This document shows positions 52,062-61,212 of a DNA stretch of 64,000 nucleotides, in pieces. The position numbers and the translations under genes are program-made. The DNA is from Pedobacter nyackensis (GTDB lineage: Bacteria > Bacteroidota > Bacteroidia > Sphingobacteriales > Sphingobacteriaceae): contig NZ_FWYB01000010.1 of assembly GCF_900176505.1 (NCBI RefSeq), positions 62,001 through 126,000 of the forward strand, given 5' to 3'. Below the pieces are notes generated by a model. It saw nothing but the letters and a program-made list of their open reading frames with translations, was not told the origin of the DNA and made no database searches. Each line of letters starts with the position of its first letter. Within the stretch, counting starts at the first letter, position 1.

Positions 52062-53528
52062 ATGGAACAACTTTTACTACTTCTTATATTTCTACCATTG
52101 GTTGGCGCCTTGGTTACCGCATTTACCGGAAATGCCGCAAAACATGTTGCATTGGTATCGGCAATTGTTTCTTTAGCCCTGGCTTTGGTTATGGTATGTA
52201 ATTTTATTCCGGATGCAAGTACGCAGTTCGTTGTAAACTGTCCGTGGATAAAGGATCTTGGCATCAGTTTCCATGCGGGTGTTGACGGCATCAGTATGAT
52301 CACGGTACTGCTAACAAACGTATTGGTTCCATTGATCATTCTTTCGGCTTACCAGCATCAGTATAAAAGCGCGAATGCCTTTTTTGCTTTGATTTTATTC
52401 ATGCAAAGTGGCTTATTGATCGTGTTTACGGCTATGGATGCTTTCTTGTTCTATATTGGATGGGAAGCAGCGTTGATCCCGATCTACTTTATTTGTGCGA
52501 TTTGGGGTGGTAAAGACCGCATCAGGATAAACATGAAGTTTTTTGTTTATACGATTGCAGGTTCATTATTCATGCTGTTGGGCATCATTTATCTTTATTT
52601 ACAGAACCCTTCGAACAATTTCGATATACAGGCATTTTATAGTCTGAACCTGGATTCAACTCAACAGGCTTGGATATTCTGGGCTTTCTTTGTTGCCTTT
52701 GCGATTAAGATGCCAATATTTCCTTTCCATACCTGGCAACCGGATACCTATAGGGAAGCTCCGGCTCCTGGAACCATGCTACTTTCGGGTATCATGCTTA
52801 AAATGGGTATTTACGGGGTAATCAGGTGGTTATTGCCTATTGTTCCAGCCGGCGTTCAGGATTGGGGACATATCGCTATTATTTTGTCTATCATCGGGGT
52901 GGTTTACGCTTCAGTGATTGCATTCACCCAGAAAGATGCGAAACGTTTGGTAGCTTATTCTTCTATCGGTCATGTGGGCTTAATATCAGCAGGTATTTTT
53001 GCTTTGAACGTACAGGGTATGCAAGGTGCAATGATTCAGATGCTGAGTCATGGTATTAACGTGGTAGGTTTGTTCTTTGTGCTGGACATCATTGCCAGTC
53101 GCATGCATACTTATAAAATTGCTGAGCTGGGTGGTATTGCAAAACAGGCACCTAAACTGGCTATCGTATTCCTGATCATTCTTTTGGGAGCGGTTGCTCT
53201 CCCAGGAACGAATGGCTTCATTGGCGAATTTCTTTTGTTGATTGGTATCTATCAATATAGCTTATGGGCGGCAATATTTGCCGGTCTGACTATCATTTTT
53301 AGTGCAGTTTATATGCTCAGGATGTATCAGAATGTGATGTTGGGTAAAACCAATGAACTGACCATTGGCTTTAAAGATATTAAAGGATCAGAGCAGGTTG
53401 TATTGTACATCATCTGCGCGTTGGTTATTGTTTTGGGTGTTTATCCAAAACCAATTTTGCAGCTGTCGGAAGCTTCAGTACAACATTTAATAGAACAGGT
53501 AACACAAAAATTAACATCGGTAAACTAA
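52062..53528 (+). CDS. nuoM: NADH-quinone oxidoreductase subunit M
   Basis: 488 residues, about 14 spans, the second antiporter-like pump. Signatures: FLFYIGWEAALIPIYFICAIWGG (with the conserved membrane Glu), FPFHTWQPDTYREAPAPGTMLLSGIMLKMGIYG and AYSSIGHVGLI. It follows nuoL by 21 bp. Confidence 0.97.
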   Translation: MEQLLLLLIFLPLVGALVTAFTGNAAKHVALVSAIVSLALALVMVCNFIPDASTQFVVNCPWIKDLGISFHAGVDGISMITVLLTNVLVPLIILSAYQHQYKSANAFFALILFMQSGLLIVFTAMDAFLFYIGWEAALIPIYFICAIWGGKDRIRINMKFFVYTIAGSLFMLLGIIYLYLQNPSNNFDIQAFYSLNLDSTQQAWIFWAFFVAFAIKMPIFPFHTWQPDTYREAPAPGTMLLSGIMLKMGIYGVIRWLLPIVPAGVQDWGHIAIILSIIGVVYASVIAFTQKDAKRLVAYSSIGHVGLISAGIFALNVQGMQGAMIQMLSHGINVVGLFFVLDIIASRMHTYKIAELGGIAKQAPKLAIVFLIILLGAVALPGTNGFIGEFLLLIGIYQYSLWAAIFAGLTIIFSAVYMLRMYQNVMLGKTNELTIGFKDIKGSEQVVLYIICALVIVLGVYPKPILQLSEASVQHLIEQVTQKLTSVN

Positions 53529-53532
53529 GGAA

Positions 53533-54906
53533 ATGAATATCATCATAACAATAACTGTTACAGCTTTAGTGGTGCTTTACGCAGGTTTGTTTAAAGCTAA
53601 AAAAGCGTTATTACCCCTTACCTTACTTGGTTTGCTTGTTTCATTGGGTTTTGTGGCTTCAGGTTGGAACATGGATCAGAGCTATTACGGAATGATGCGG
53701 ATGGATAATTTTGCCTTGGCATTTACAGGAATTACGGTTCTGGGCACATTGCTTATATTTTTACTGACTCAAAACTACTTTGCCGCGAATAGCGAGAACG
53801 TAGCGGAGTATTTTACATTGATACTTTTTGCCCTTGCCGGTATTGTCATCATGGTTTCTTATACGAACATGTCGATGCTGTTTATCGGACTGGAGATCAT
53901 GTCAGTAAGTTTGTATATCCTGGCGGGGATCCAGAAGCATAATTTTGCCTCTAATGAAGCATCATTAAAATATTTCCTGATGGGGGCATTCTCTACAGGT
54001 TTCCTTTTGTTCGGCATTACCCTGGTTTATGGGGCAACAGGATCTTTTGATCTTGCTGTGATCAATCAATATCTGGTCGGGAACTATAAAGCTGTTTCAC
54101 CGCTGTTCTATCCTGGTATCATATTAATGATGGTCGGACTATGCTTTAAGATTGGTGCAGCACCATTTCACTTCTGGACTCCGGATGTGTATGAAGGTGC
54201 GCCAACGCTGATCACAACGTTTATGTCAACCGTTGTTAAGACTGCTGGTTTTGCTGCATTCCTGCGCTTGTTCGCAGATACCTTTGCGCCTTTACATGAT
54301 TTCTGGATGCCGCCATTGATGGGCATCGTATGTTTAACCTTGCTGATCGGAAACGTAACCGCTTTATTTCAAAAGAGCTTCAAAAGAATGCTGGCTTATT
54401 CCAGTATTTCGCACGCCGGATACCTGTTGTTTTCTTTGGTTACTTTAACTGCAAGCTCATCAAACAATGTATTGGTTTATGCTGCTGCTTATACTTTTGC
54501 CACCATCATTGCCTTTGCGGTTTTAATTTTGGTGAAGCGGAAAACAGGGGACGATCACTTTGATAATTTTAATGGTCTGGCTAAACGTAATCCGTTTGTA
54601 GCGCTGGTATTGACTGTTGCGATGCTTTCGCTGGCAGGTATACCGCTTACTGCAGGTTTTATAGGAAAATACCTGATGTTCTTAAATGTAATGACAGGTT
54701 ACCATGTATATCTTGTCGCATTTGCTATTTTAAATGCGCTTGTAGGCTTCTACTATTATTTCAGGGTTATTGTGGCCATGTATTTCAAAGAAGGCAACGA
54801 TACCGAATTACAGACGCCTGTTCAATACCAGCTGGTGCTTGTTTTTTCTGTATTGATTACTATATTTTTGGGAATATATCCGGCGGTAATTTTAAACCTG
54901 ATATAG
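53533..54906 (+). CDS. nuoN: NADH-quinone oxidoreductase subunit N
   Basis: 457 residues, about 14 spans, the third antiporter-like subunit. Signatures: MLFIGLEIMSVSLYILAG, APFHFWTPDVYEGAPTLITTFMSTVVKTAGF and AYSSISHAGYLL. It ends the nuo operon; there is no clear terminator in the 45 bp before the DedA gene. Confidence 0.96.
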   Translation: MNIIITITVTALVVLYAGLFKAKKALLPLTLLGLLVSLGFVASGWNMDQSYYGMMRMDNFALAFTGITVLGTLLIFLLTQNYFAANSENVAEYFTLILFALAGIVIMVSYTNMSMLFIGLEIMSVSLYILAGIQKHNFASNEASLKYFLMGAFSTGFLLFGITLVYGATGSFDLAVINQYLVGNYKAVSPLFYPGIILMMVGLCFKIGAAPFHFWTPDVYEGAPTLITTFMSTVVKTAGFAAFLRLFADTFAPLHDFWMPPLMGIVCLTLLIGNVTALFQKSFKRMLAYSSISHAGYLLFSLVTLTASSSNNVLVYAAAYTFATIIAFAVLILVKRKTGDDHFDNFNGLAKRNPFVALVLTVAMLSLAGIPLTAGFIGKYLMFLNVMTGYHVYLVAFAILNALVGFYYYFRVIVAMYFKEGNDTELQTPVQYQLVLVFSVLITIFLGIYPAVILNLI

Positions 54907-54951
54907 TGACTTCTATAGATAATTATTTGTAGTTTTACGAATAATTGAAAT

Positions 54952-55614
54952 ATGCACGATTTCTGGAACTCATTACAGCACTTCATTGATCCCGAAAAAT
55001 TACTTAGAGAAGGTGGTTTTTACGTTGTAATGTTCGTGATATTTGCCGAGACGGGTTTGTTCTTTGGGTTCTTTTTGCCTGGAGACTATCTGTTGTTCCT
55101 TGCCGGAATGTTCGTGGCTACGGGTAAATTAGATGTCAATATTTATGTTTTGATTGTAGGACTATGTGTTTCTGCTATTTCGGGCAATTTTGTCGGGTAT
55201 TGGTTTGGTCGAAAGACGGGGCCGGTACTTTATCACCGGAAAGATTCATTATTCTTTAAGCGTAAGTATTTGAAGGCTGCTGAGGAGTATTACAACAAGC
55301 AGGGTGCTTTTGCTTTAATTATGGGTAGATTTGTTCCGATTGTAAGAACTTTTGCACCGATTTTTGCAGGGGTAGTGAGATTAGATTTTAAAAGATTTGC
55401 TTTATATAACGTTTCCGGTGCTTTAATTTGGATAGCATCATTAACTTTGCTCGGTTATTTTCTGGGTAAAAAATTTGAAAAAGAGATTAACGATTATTTA
55501 TTATATATAATTATAGGTTTTATTGTCATTACGACTATACCACTTATCCTCACGTTTGTGAAAAAGAAGGTGATTAAGAATGACAATGATGAATTATCAA
55601 ATACTGAACAATAA
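54952..55614 (+). CDS. DedA-family membrane protein
   Basis: 220 residues with four to five hydrophobic segments. DedA (SNARE-associated/VTT) motifs: FAETGLFFGFFLPGDYLLFLAG, NFVGYWFGRKTGP, and GAFALIMGRFVPIVRTFAPIFAGV, which contains the conserved G-R-F-x-P-x-x-R pattern. These proteins act as lipid carriers or scramblases in the inner membrane, for example in undecaprenyl-phosphate recycling. It starts a six-gene operon; the next gene begins 2 bp after it. Confidence 0.92.
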   Translation: MHDFWNSLQHFIDPEKLLREGGFYVVMFVIFAETGLFFGFFLPGDYLLFLAGMFVATGKLDVNIYVLIVGLCVSAISGNFVGYWFGRKTGPVLYHRKDSLFFKRKYLKAAEEYYNKQGAFALIMGRFVPIVRTFAPIFAGVVRLDFKRFALYNVSGALIWIASLTLLGYFLGKKFEKEINDYLLYIIIGFIVITTIPLILTFVKKKVIKNDNDELSNTEQ

Positions 55615-55616
55615 AA

Positions 55617-56165
55617 ATGAGTAAAGACAGTCATCCGTGGCACAGTGTATCTCCAGGCGATAATTTGCCGGAGGTAGTGAATGCAATTATTGAAATCCCT
55701 AAAGGGTCAAAAGCTAAATACGAAATCGATAAAGATTCAAATCTGATTAAACTAGACCGCGTTCTATTTTCTTCAGTGATGTATCCTGCAAATTACGGTT
55801 TTATCCCGCAAACTTATTGCGATGATAATGACCCGTTAGACATTCTGGTATTATGTTCTGTGGATGTATATCCTATGACCATTATTGAAGCTAAAGTTAT
55901 TGGTGTAATGCACATGGTTGACAATGGTGAGCAAGATGATAAAATCATCGCGGTAGCTAAAAACGACCAGTCAGTGAACTACATTAACGACCTTGCTGAA
56001 TTGCCTCCGCATACCATGAAAGAGATCGTGAAGTTCTTCCAGGATTACAAAGCATTAGAGGAAAAGAAAGTAACTATTGAGCATTTATTGGGCGTACGTT
56101 ACGCACACAAAGTGATTCAGGAAAGTATTGAGCTTTACGACAAGAAGTTTAGAAATCAATCTTAA
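55617..56165 (+). CDS. ppa: Inorganic pyrophosphatase (family I)
   Basis: 182 residues. Family I signatures: EIPKGSKAKYEIDKDS, the metal-binding DDNDPLDILVL, and DQDDKIIAVAKND-like region (here EQDDKIIAVAKND), with Lys and Asp residues expected at the active site. It hydrolyses pyrophosphate in the cytoplasm. It is packed tightly between DedA and a CNNM protein, sharing no unused space. Confidence 0.96.
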   Translation: MSKDSHPWHSVSPGDNLPEVVNAIIEIPKGSKAKYEIDKDSNLIKLDRVLFSSVMYPANYGFIPQTYCDDNDPLDILVLCSVDVYPMTIIEAKVIGVMHMVDNGEQDDKIIAVAKNDQSVNYINDLAELPPHTMKEIVKFFQDYKALEEKKVTIEHLLGVRYAHKVIQESIELYDKKFRNQS

Positions 56166-57482
56166 ATGGAAGCATTTAAAATATTTTTTACCTTTTTTCT
56201 GGTTGCCCTAAACGGTTTTTTTGTTGCGGCAGAGTTTGCAATAGTAAAAGTGAGGGCTTCTCAGATTGAGATAAAAGCTAAATCTGGTAACCGTGTTGCT
56301 AACATCGCAAAGCATATCACCCAGCATCTGGATGGTTATCTTGCAGCAACACAATTGGGAATCACCCTGGCCTCTCTTGGTTTAGGTTGGGTGGGTGAGT
56401 CGGTTATGCATAGCATTGTGCACGACCTGCTGATCAATTTCAATCTTTCTGAGGTGTACATCACCTCTATTTCTACCGGTATAGCATTCTTGTTCATTAC
56501 CGTTATGCATATCGTGTTCGGAGAATTGGCGCCAAAATCAATTGCCATTCAAAGACCGGTAGCTACCACCTTGTTTATTTCCTTACCACTTCAGGCTTTT
56601 TATTGGTTATTCAGACCATTTATCTGGGTGCTGAACGGGTTTGCCAACATCATATTGAAGATGTTTGGTATTTCCAATATTAGTGGACACGATTCAGTAC
56701 ACAGTACTGAGGAACTTTACTATTTACTGGATCAGGGAAAGGAAAGTGGTGCGTTGGATACGAACGAACATGAGCTGATTAAAAACGTTTTTGATTTTAA
56801 TGAGCGCGTAGTAAAAAATATTATGGTTCCGCGAACTAAGATTTCGGGTGTAGAATTGAATACCCCGAAAAAGGAAGTCGTAGAAAAAGTTATAGCGGAA
56901 GGATATTCACGTCTGCCAGTATATGATGATATTATTGATAAGATCATCGGTATTGTGCATGCTAAAGATATGCTTCCGTTATTAGCTGATAATAAGGAAT
57001 GGACTTTGAGTGATATCATTAGAAAGCCTTATTTTGTTCCTGAGACTAAAAAGATCAATGATCTGTTAAGTGAGCTTCAGCAAAAACGCATTCAGATTGC
57101 AATTGTAATTGATGAATTCGGAGGAACGGCCGGTATGGTGACCCTTGAGGATATCGTTGAGGAGATTGTAGGTGAGATTCAGGATGAGTATGATGAAGAG
57201 AAACCTACTGTTGAGAAGATCTCCGATACTGAATTTATCATCAATGCTTATGCTACTGTTTATGACGTAAATGAGCACCTTCCACATGACCTTCCGGAGG
57301 ATGAAGATTTTGACACCGTTGGCGGACTGGTTTCACATGCTTTTGGTAAAATACCTGAAGTAGGTGATAGCGAAGAATGCTATGGTTATCTGTTTACTAT
57401 TTTAAAGAAAACAGAGCAGAACATAGAGACCATAAAGCTGGAATTGGTGATCAATAAAAGTGATGCGATAGACTTACACTAA
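56166..57482 (+). CDS. CNNM/CorC (hemolysin C-type) membrane protein with CBS domains
   Basis: 438 residues. Order: N-terminal CNNM/DUF21 transmembrane domain (four spans, AEFAIVKVRASQIEIKAKSGNRVA; LAATQLGITLASLGLGWVGE), two CBS repeats (NIMVPRTKISGVELN and IQIAIVIDEFGGTAGMVTLEDIVEEIVGEIQDEYD), then the C-terminal CorC_HlyC domain (DEDFDTVGGLVSHAFGKIPEVGD). Relatives are magnesium or cobalt transporters or sensors. The name hemolysin is historical. The gene begins one base after the ppa stop. It is not recognisably GldE. Confidence 0.93.
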   Translation: MEAFKIFFTFFLVALNGFFVAAEFAIVKVRASQIEIKAKSGNRVANIAKHITQHLDGYLAATQLGITLASLGLGWVGESVMHSIVHDLLINFNLSEVYITSISTGIAFLFITVMHIVFGELAPKSIAIQRPVATTLFISLPLQAFYWLFRPFIWVLNGFANIILKMFGISNISGHDSVHSTEELYYLLDQGKESGALDTNEHELIKNVFDFNERVVKNIMVPRTKISGVELNTPKKEVVEKVIAEGYSRLPVYDDIIDKIIGIVHAKDMLPLLADNKEWTLSDIIRKPYFVPETKKINDLLSELQQKRIQIAIVIDEFGGTAGMVTLEDIVEEIVGEIQDEYDEEKPTVEKISDTEFIINAYATVYDVNEHLPHDLPEDEDFDTVGGLVSHAFGKIPEVGDSEECYGYLFTILKKTEQNIETIKLELVINKSDAIDLH

Positions 57483-57492
57483 AACCAAAACA

Positions 57493-58197
57493 ATGCACGT
57501 TTTTTATACCCCGGATATCAACTCTAACGAGTATGTTTTAAATGAGGAAGAGAGCAAGCATTGCATCAAAGTACTGCGTTTAGGTGTCGGTGCTATGGTT
57601 TACCTGATTGACGGTGTGGGCGGTCTTTATAAGGCTGAGATTACCGGGGAGCATAAAAAACAGGTGACCCTTAGGGTAGTTGAGGCTAAATACGAATACA
57701 ATAAGCGCAATCATCACCTGCACATCGCAATTGCGCCTACTAAAAATATCGACCGACTGGAGTGGTTCCTTGAAAAGGCTACCGAAATCGGGATAGAAGA
57801 AATCACTCCCGTGATCTGCGAGAGATCGGAGCGGAAAATTGTAAAAGAGGATAGGCTGTATAAAGTGATTACATCTGCGGTAAAACAATCTTTGCAGGCT
57901 TATCATCCGGTATTAAATCCACAGACTACTTTGTCGGCCTTTTTAAAACAGGAAAACGACAGCGTTAAAATGATTGCACACTGTCTGGATAATGAACCCC
58001 GGCAGTTCATTAATCAGGTTACAGAACCAAAGCAGCGTTATACCATTCTTATTGGCCCGGAAGGCGATTTTACGGGCAATGAAATTGAATTGGCTTTGCA
58101 GAATGGTTATAAACCTTTAACTTTAGGTAATACACGTTTGAGAACAGAAACAGCCGCATTGGCTGCTTGTTTTGAAGTGAATTATTTAAATCGATGA
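57493..58197 (+). CDS. rsmE: 16S rRNA (uracil-1498-N3)-methyltransferase
   Basis: 234 residues of the SPOUT family. It methylates U1498 in 16S rRNA using SAM. Signatures: SKHCIKVLRLGVGAMVYLIDGVGG in the PUA-like N-terminal domain, KNIDRLEWFLEKATEIGIEEITPVICERSE, and the knot region TILIGPEGDFTGNEIELA followed by LTLGNTRLRTETAALAA. All canonical motifs are present. It overlaps the next gene by 4 bp. Confidence 0.96.
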   Translation: MHVFYTPDINSNEYVLNEEESKHCIKVLRLGVGAMVYLIDGVGGLYKAEITGEHKKQVTLRVVEAKYEYNKRNHHLHIAIAPTKNIDRLEWFLEKATEIGIEEITPVICERSERKIVKEDRLYKVITSAVKQSLQAYHPVLNPQTTLSAFLKQENDSVKMIAHCLDNEPRQFINQVTEPKQRYTILIGPEGDFTGNEIELALQNGYKPLTLGNTRLRTETAALAACFEVNYLNR

Positions 58198-58850
58198 GGG
58201 TAAAATTACTATTACTTCTTTTACTGGTAGTGTTGCAAAGCAGTTTTTGGGTACCCACCTACAAAATAGCGAAGCTGAAGTATAACGGTGGTGGCGATTG
58301 GTATGCCAACCGGACTGCCTTACCAAATCTGATTGACTTCTGTAATAAGAACCTGAGGACCAATTTCGCGGCTCAGGAGTCCATCGTAGAGGTGGGAAGC
58401 ACCGATATCTTTAACTATCCTTTTGTTTATCTTACCGGACATGGTAATGTCGTTTTCAGTACAGCGGAAGCGGGTAATCTACGTAAATATTTAATTGGCG
58501 GAGGTTTTCTGCATATCGATGATAATTACGGTCTGGATAAGTTTATCCGTACGGAAATGAAAAAGGTTTTTCCGGAACTCTCGTTTGTAGAGCTACCTCC
58601 GAATCACAGTATTTATAATCAGAAATACAAGTTCGCTAACGGATTGCCCAAGATACATGAACATGATGGCAAACCTGCAAAGGGATATGCCTTGGTATGG
58701 AAGGGTAGGGTTGTTTGTTTTTACACGTATGAGTGTGATTTAGGCAACGGTTGGGAAGATGCCGGGACTTATCCTGATGATAGCGAAGAAAAGCGAACAA
58801 ATGCGCTTAAAATGGGTGCAAATTTAATACAGTATGCATTAACACAATAA
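58194..58850 (+). CDS. DUF4159 domain protein, secreted
   Basis: 218 residues with an N-terminal hydrophobic signal (VKLLLLLLLVVLQSSFW). The mature part matches DUF4159: AKLKYNGGGDWYANRTALPNLIDFC, YLTGHGNVVFS, LRKYLIGGGFLHIDDNYG, SIYNQKYKFANGLPKIHEHDG. The fold is likely Rossmann/glutamine-amidotransferase-like and no function is assigned. It overlaps rsmE (ATGA) and is 2 bp from the biotin carrier gene, so it is in the same operon. Confidence 0.85.
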   Translation: MRVKLLLLLLLVVLQSSFWVPTYKIAKLKYNGGGDWYANRTALPNLIDFCNKNLRTNFAAQESIVEVGSTDIFNYPFVYLTGHGNVVFSTAEAGNLRKYLIGGGFLHIDDNYGLDKFIRTEMKKVFPELSFVELPPNHSIYNQKYKFANGLPKIHEHDGKPAKGYALVWKGRVVCFYTYECDLGNGWEDAGTYPDDSEEKRTNALKMGANLIQYALTQ

Positions 58851-58852
58851 CT

Positions 58853-59350
58853 ATGAATGTAAAAGTAAATGACCGGTACAATTTTGACGTAGAGCTGGCT
58901 CCAAAGGGCTTGAAAGTGGATGGTGCGGAATTAGAAATTGATTCAGCTGAGCTGGGTGGCGGACATACACATGTGATATACCAAAACAAATCCTATAACA
59001 TAGAATTGGTTTCTGAGGATAAGGCAGAAAAGAGAAGTGTGGTAAAGGTAAATGGGACGCTTTATGAGGTGGCTATTGAAGACCAGTACGACTTGCTGCT
59101 GAAGCAGCTGGGCTTAGATAATATCAAGGCCAATAAAATGAAAGAGATTAAAGCCCCGATGCCGGGACTGGTGCTTAATGTTGTGGTACAGGAAGGGCAG
59201 GAAGTGAATAAAGGTGATAATTTACTGGTATTGGAAGCCATGAAGATGGAGAACATCATTAAATCCCCGGATAGTGGTATAGTTAAAAAGATTCTGATTA
59301 CTAAAGGGGATAAAGTCGAAAAGAACGAAGTTCTGATACAATTCTCCTAA
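58853..59350 (+). CDS. Biotin carboxyl carrier protein-like (biotinyl domain) protein
   Basis: 165 residues. The C-terminal 75 residues are a biotinyl-lipoyl domain with the biotinylation motif VLEAMKMEN and the preceding KAPMPGLVLNVVVQEGQEVNKGD. The lysine between the two methionines is the expected biotin site. The N-terminal half is a diverged beta-rich segment. It probably serves an acyl-CoA carboxylase (acetyl-, propionyl- or methylmalonyl-CoA type), but no carboxylase subunit is in the window, so the partner is unknown. A strong terminator follows. Confidence 0.88.
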   Translation: MNVKVNDRYNFDVELAPKGLKVDGAELEIDSAELGGGHTHVIYQNKSYNIELVSEDKAEKRSVVKVNGTLYEVAIEDQYDLLLKQLGLDNIKANKMKEIKAPMPGLVLNVVVQEGQEVNKGDNLLVLEAMKMENIIKSPDSGIVKKILITKGDKVEKNEVLIQFS

Positions 59351-59358
59351 TTGTTTAG

Positions 59359-59404
59359 GCATAAAAAAAGCGCTGACTCCTATGAATCAGCGCTTTTTTT
59401 ATGC
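59359..59404. terminator. Bidirectional terminator between convergent genes
   Basis: Perfect 18-bp stem (GCATAAAAAAAGCGCTGA and its complement) with a 10-base loop, with A7 on one side and T7 on the other. It serves both the biotin carrier operon and gldJ, which converge here. Confidence 0.93.
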
Positions 59405-59412
59405 TTTATATT

Positions 59413-60987
59413 TTATTTTCCTTTGAAGGCTCTTGGCGGTTTTGATTTAAACTGAGGTTTTCCGCTTGATCTGATCTCCGGGGCACCCAGCATGGTCATT
59501 GCGCATCTGAAGCCTATATCAGCAGTAGATTCATCCTGTTGTAAGTATCTTCTTGAAGCAGGGTTAAGCCATAATGCCTGATCGTTCCATGATCCTCCTT
59601 TGTATACTCTTGATTTGTCATTGATCAAGGTGATCTCTCCATACAGTTCACTTTGTGGATCCCTGTAGCCCCTTTGATCGGCATAAGTGTTCTTTAAAGA
59701 GTCTGCAGGTTTTGCAGCAGCTGCCTGTTTTTCTGCCCAGGTTTGTTTTTTGGCATTCAAGGCATCTGTCATTACCGGTCTGTTGTATTTGTCGATAGCC
59801 AGTTTTCCTGTAGTTGCATCAACAATCTTTTTATCCTGGTAGAAGTTACCCCTATATGGGTTAAAGGCATCAGCAGCTTCGAAAGTGTTAGAACGGTATA
59901 CATCGGCCACCCATTCATTTACGTTTCCAGCCATGTTGTAAAGACCAAAATCATTTGGTGTATACGATCTTACAGCAACAGTTATACTTCCTTTATCATT
60001 TAATGAACCACCAACACCCATATAATCACCTTTGGTTCTTTTAAAGTTGGCCAGGATTAATCCTCTGGTGCTTTTCTTTGCTGAGCTCATGCCCAGGCCA
60101 CTCCATGGATAGATTTTATTATCGTTGATATTTTCGTACTGGGTATTGCCGATCAGACCAAGGGCTGCGTATTCCCACTCAGCTTCTGTTGGCAGACGAT
60201 ATGGTTGTTTTAAAATACCATCTTCCAGTCTGACATTTCTTGTTGCTGCATTTTTGCCAGTTCCTGCTGCTGCATTGGCAGGGTTCAGATCTTTCATTGC
60301 TCTTTTGCCTTTATCATCGTGCTGACCACCTAAATAGGTGTCAGTACTAAAAGGACCTGTAGCAGTAGCTGTTGCTGCAGTGTTTGTCTTTCCTTTACCG
60401 CCATTTAAGTCTCTGAATGTGGTCATGTAACCACGCTCACGGAGTAACAATTCGTTAACCCTGTCTGTTCTCCACTGACAATATCTTTCTGCCTGCTCCC
60501 AACTCACACCAACTACAGGGTAATCCTGATAAGCCGGGTGTCTTAAATAATTACCTACGTAAGGCTCATTATAAGAAAGTGGTTGACGCCAAACCAACGT
60601 ATCCGGCATCTCGTTGTAATAATATTCGTAATCTTTTGGGAAGTTTGTACGTATCCAGTTTAAGTATTCCAACCAGTTGGTGTTGGAAACCTCAGTTTCA
60701 TCCATATAAAAAGAAGAAACAGTGGTTTCTCTTTTGTGGTTGTAAGAACTTAATTCTTGTCCCGGTACATTTATGGCACTGCCACTCATTACAAAAACAC
60801 CACCCTCTATCTCCACCAATCCGGGGCCCGGGCCGCGTTTGTACTTGTTATTTACCGCAAAACCACCGTATTCCTGCTTGTTGTAGGCCATTCCTGTCTT
60901 GTCCGAACTACCAGATTTAGATTTACAGGAAACAAAAGAGGCAATAGCAAGAAGGGAAATGAGTGAAAATAAGGATGTTTTTTTCAT
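59413..60987 (-). CDS. gldJ: Gliding motility / type IX secretion lipoprotein GldJ
   Basis: 524 residues with an SpII signal (cysteine 21, FVSC-KSK). The protein is an FGE-sulphatase-like domain (GGVFVMSGSAINVP, SSFYMDETEVSNTNWLEYLNW, YPVVGVSWEQAERYCQWRTDRVNE, YRLPTEAEWEYAALG, GNVNEWVADVYRSN, RVYKGGSWNDQALWLNPASRRY, IGFRCAM). The opening TGMAYNKQEYGGFAVNNKYKRGPGPG is closer to GldJ than to GldK. GldJ stabilises the T9SS/gliding machinery in the periplasm-facing outer membrane. It is divergent from porV across 225 bp. Confidence 0.88.
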   Translation of the reverse strand: MKKTSLFSLISLLAIASFVSCKSKSGSSDKTGMAYNKQEYGGFAVNNKYKRGPGPGLVEIEGGVFVMSGSAINVPGQELSSYNHKRETTVSSFYMDETEVSNTNWLEYLNWIRTNFPKDYEYYYNEMPDTLVWRQPLSYNEPYVGNYLRHPAYQDYPVVGVSWEQAERYCQWRTDRVNELLLRERGYMTTFRDLNGGKGKTNTAATATATGPFSTDTYLGGQHDDKGKRAMKDLNPANAAAGTGKNAATRNVRLEDGILKQPYRLPTEAEWEYAALGLIGNTQYENINDNKIYPWSGLGMSSAKKSTRGLILANFKRTKGDYMGVGGSLNDKGSITVAVRSYTPNDFGLYNMAGNVNEWVADVYRSNTFEAADAFNPYRGNFYQDKKIVDATTGKLAIDKYNRPVMTDALNAKKQTWAEKQAAAAKPADSLKNTYADQRGYRDPQSELYGEITLINDKSRVYKGGSWNDQALWLNPASRRYLQQDESTADIGFRCAMTMLGAPEIRSSGKPQFKSKPPRAFKGK

Positions 60988-61212
60988 TTAAAATAGTATA
61001 AATCAATCTTTAAGCGTTGTTATCGTTGTACAAGTGTCAATAACCACAACTAACAGTTAAAATTACATAAAAAAAGGTGTATGCTGCAAGAACATATTTA
61101 ATAAAGTTAAAATAGGGTATTGTTTTAAAACCATTGGTTAATCTTTCAATACTTTGTTTTTAATAAACACTATGTTAACTTGCGTTCGATAATTGATAAT
61201 TATTTCCAAAGG

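Noticed and set aside
61141..61180. ATACTTTG before porV as a promoter element
   Set aside because: The spacing inside the TAnnTTTG motif is one base short and no TTG lies at the right distance.
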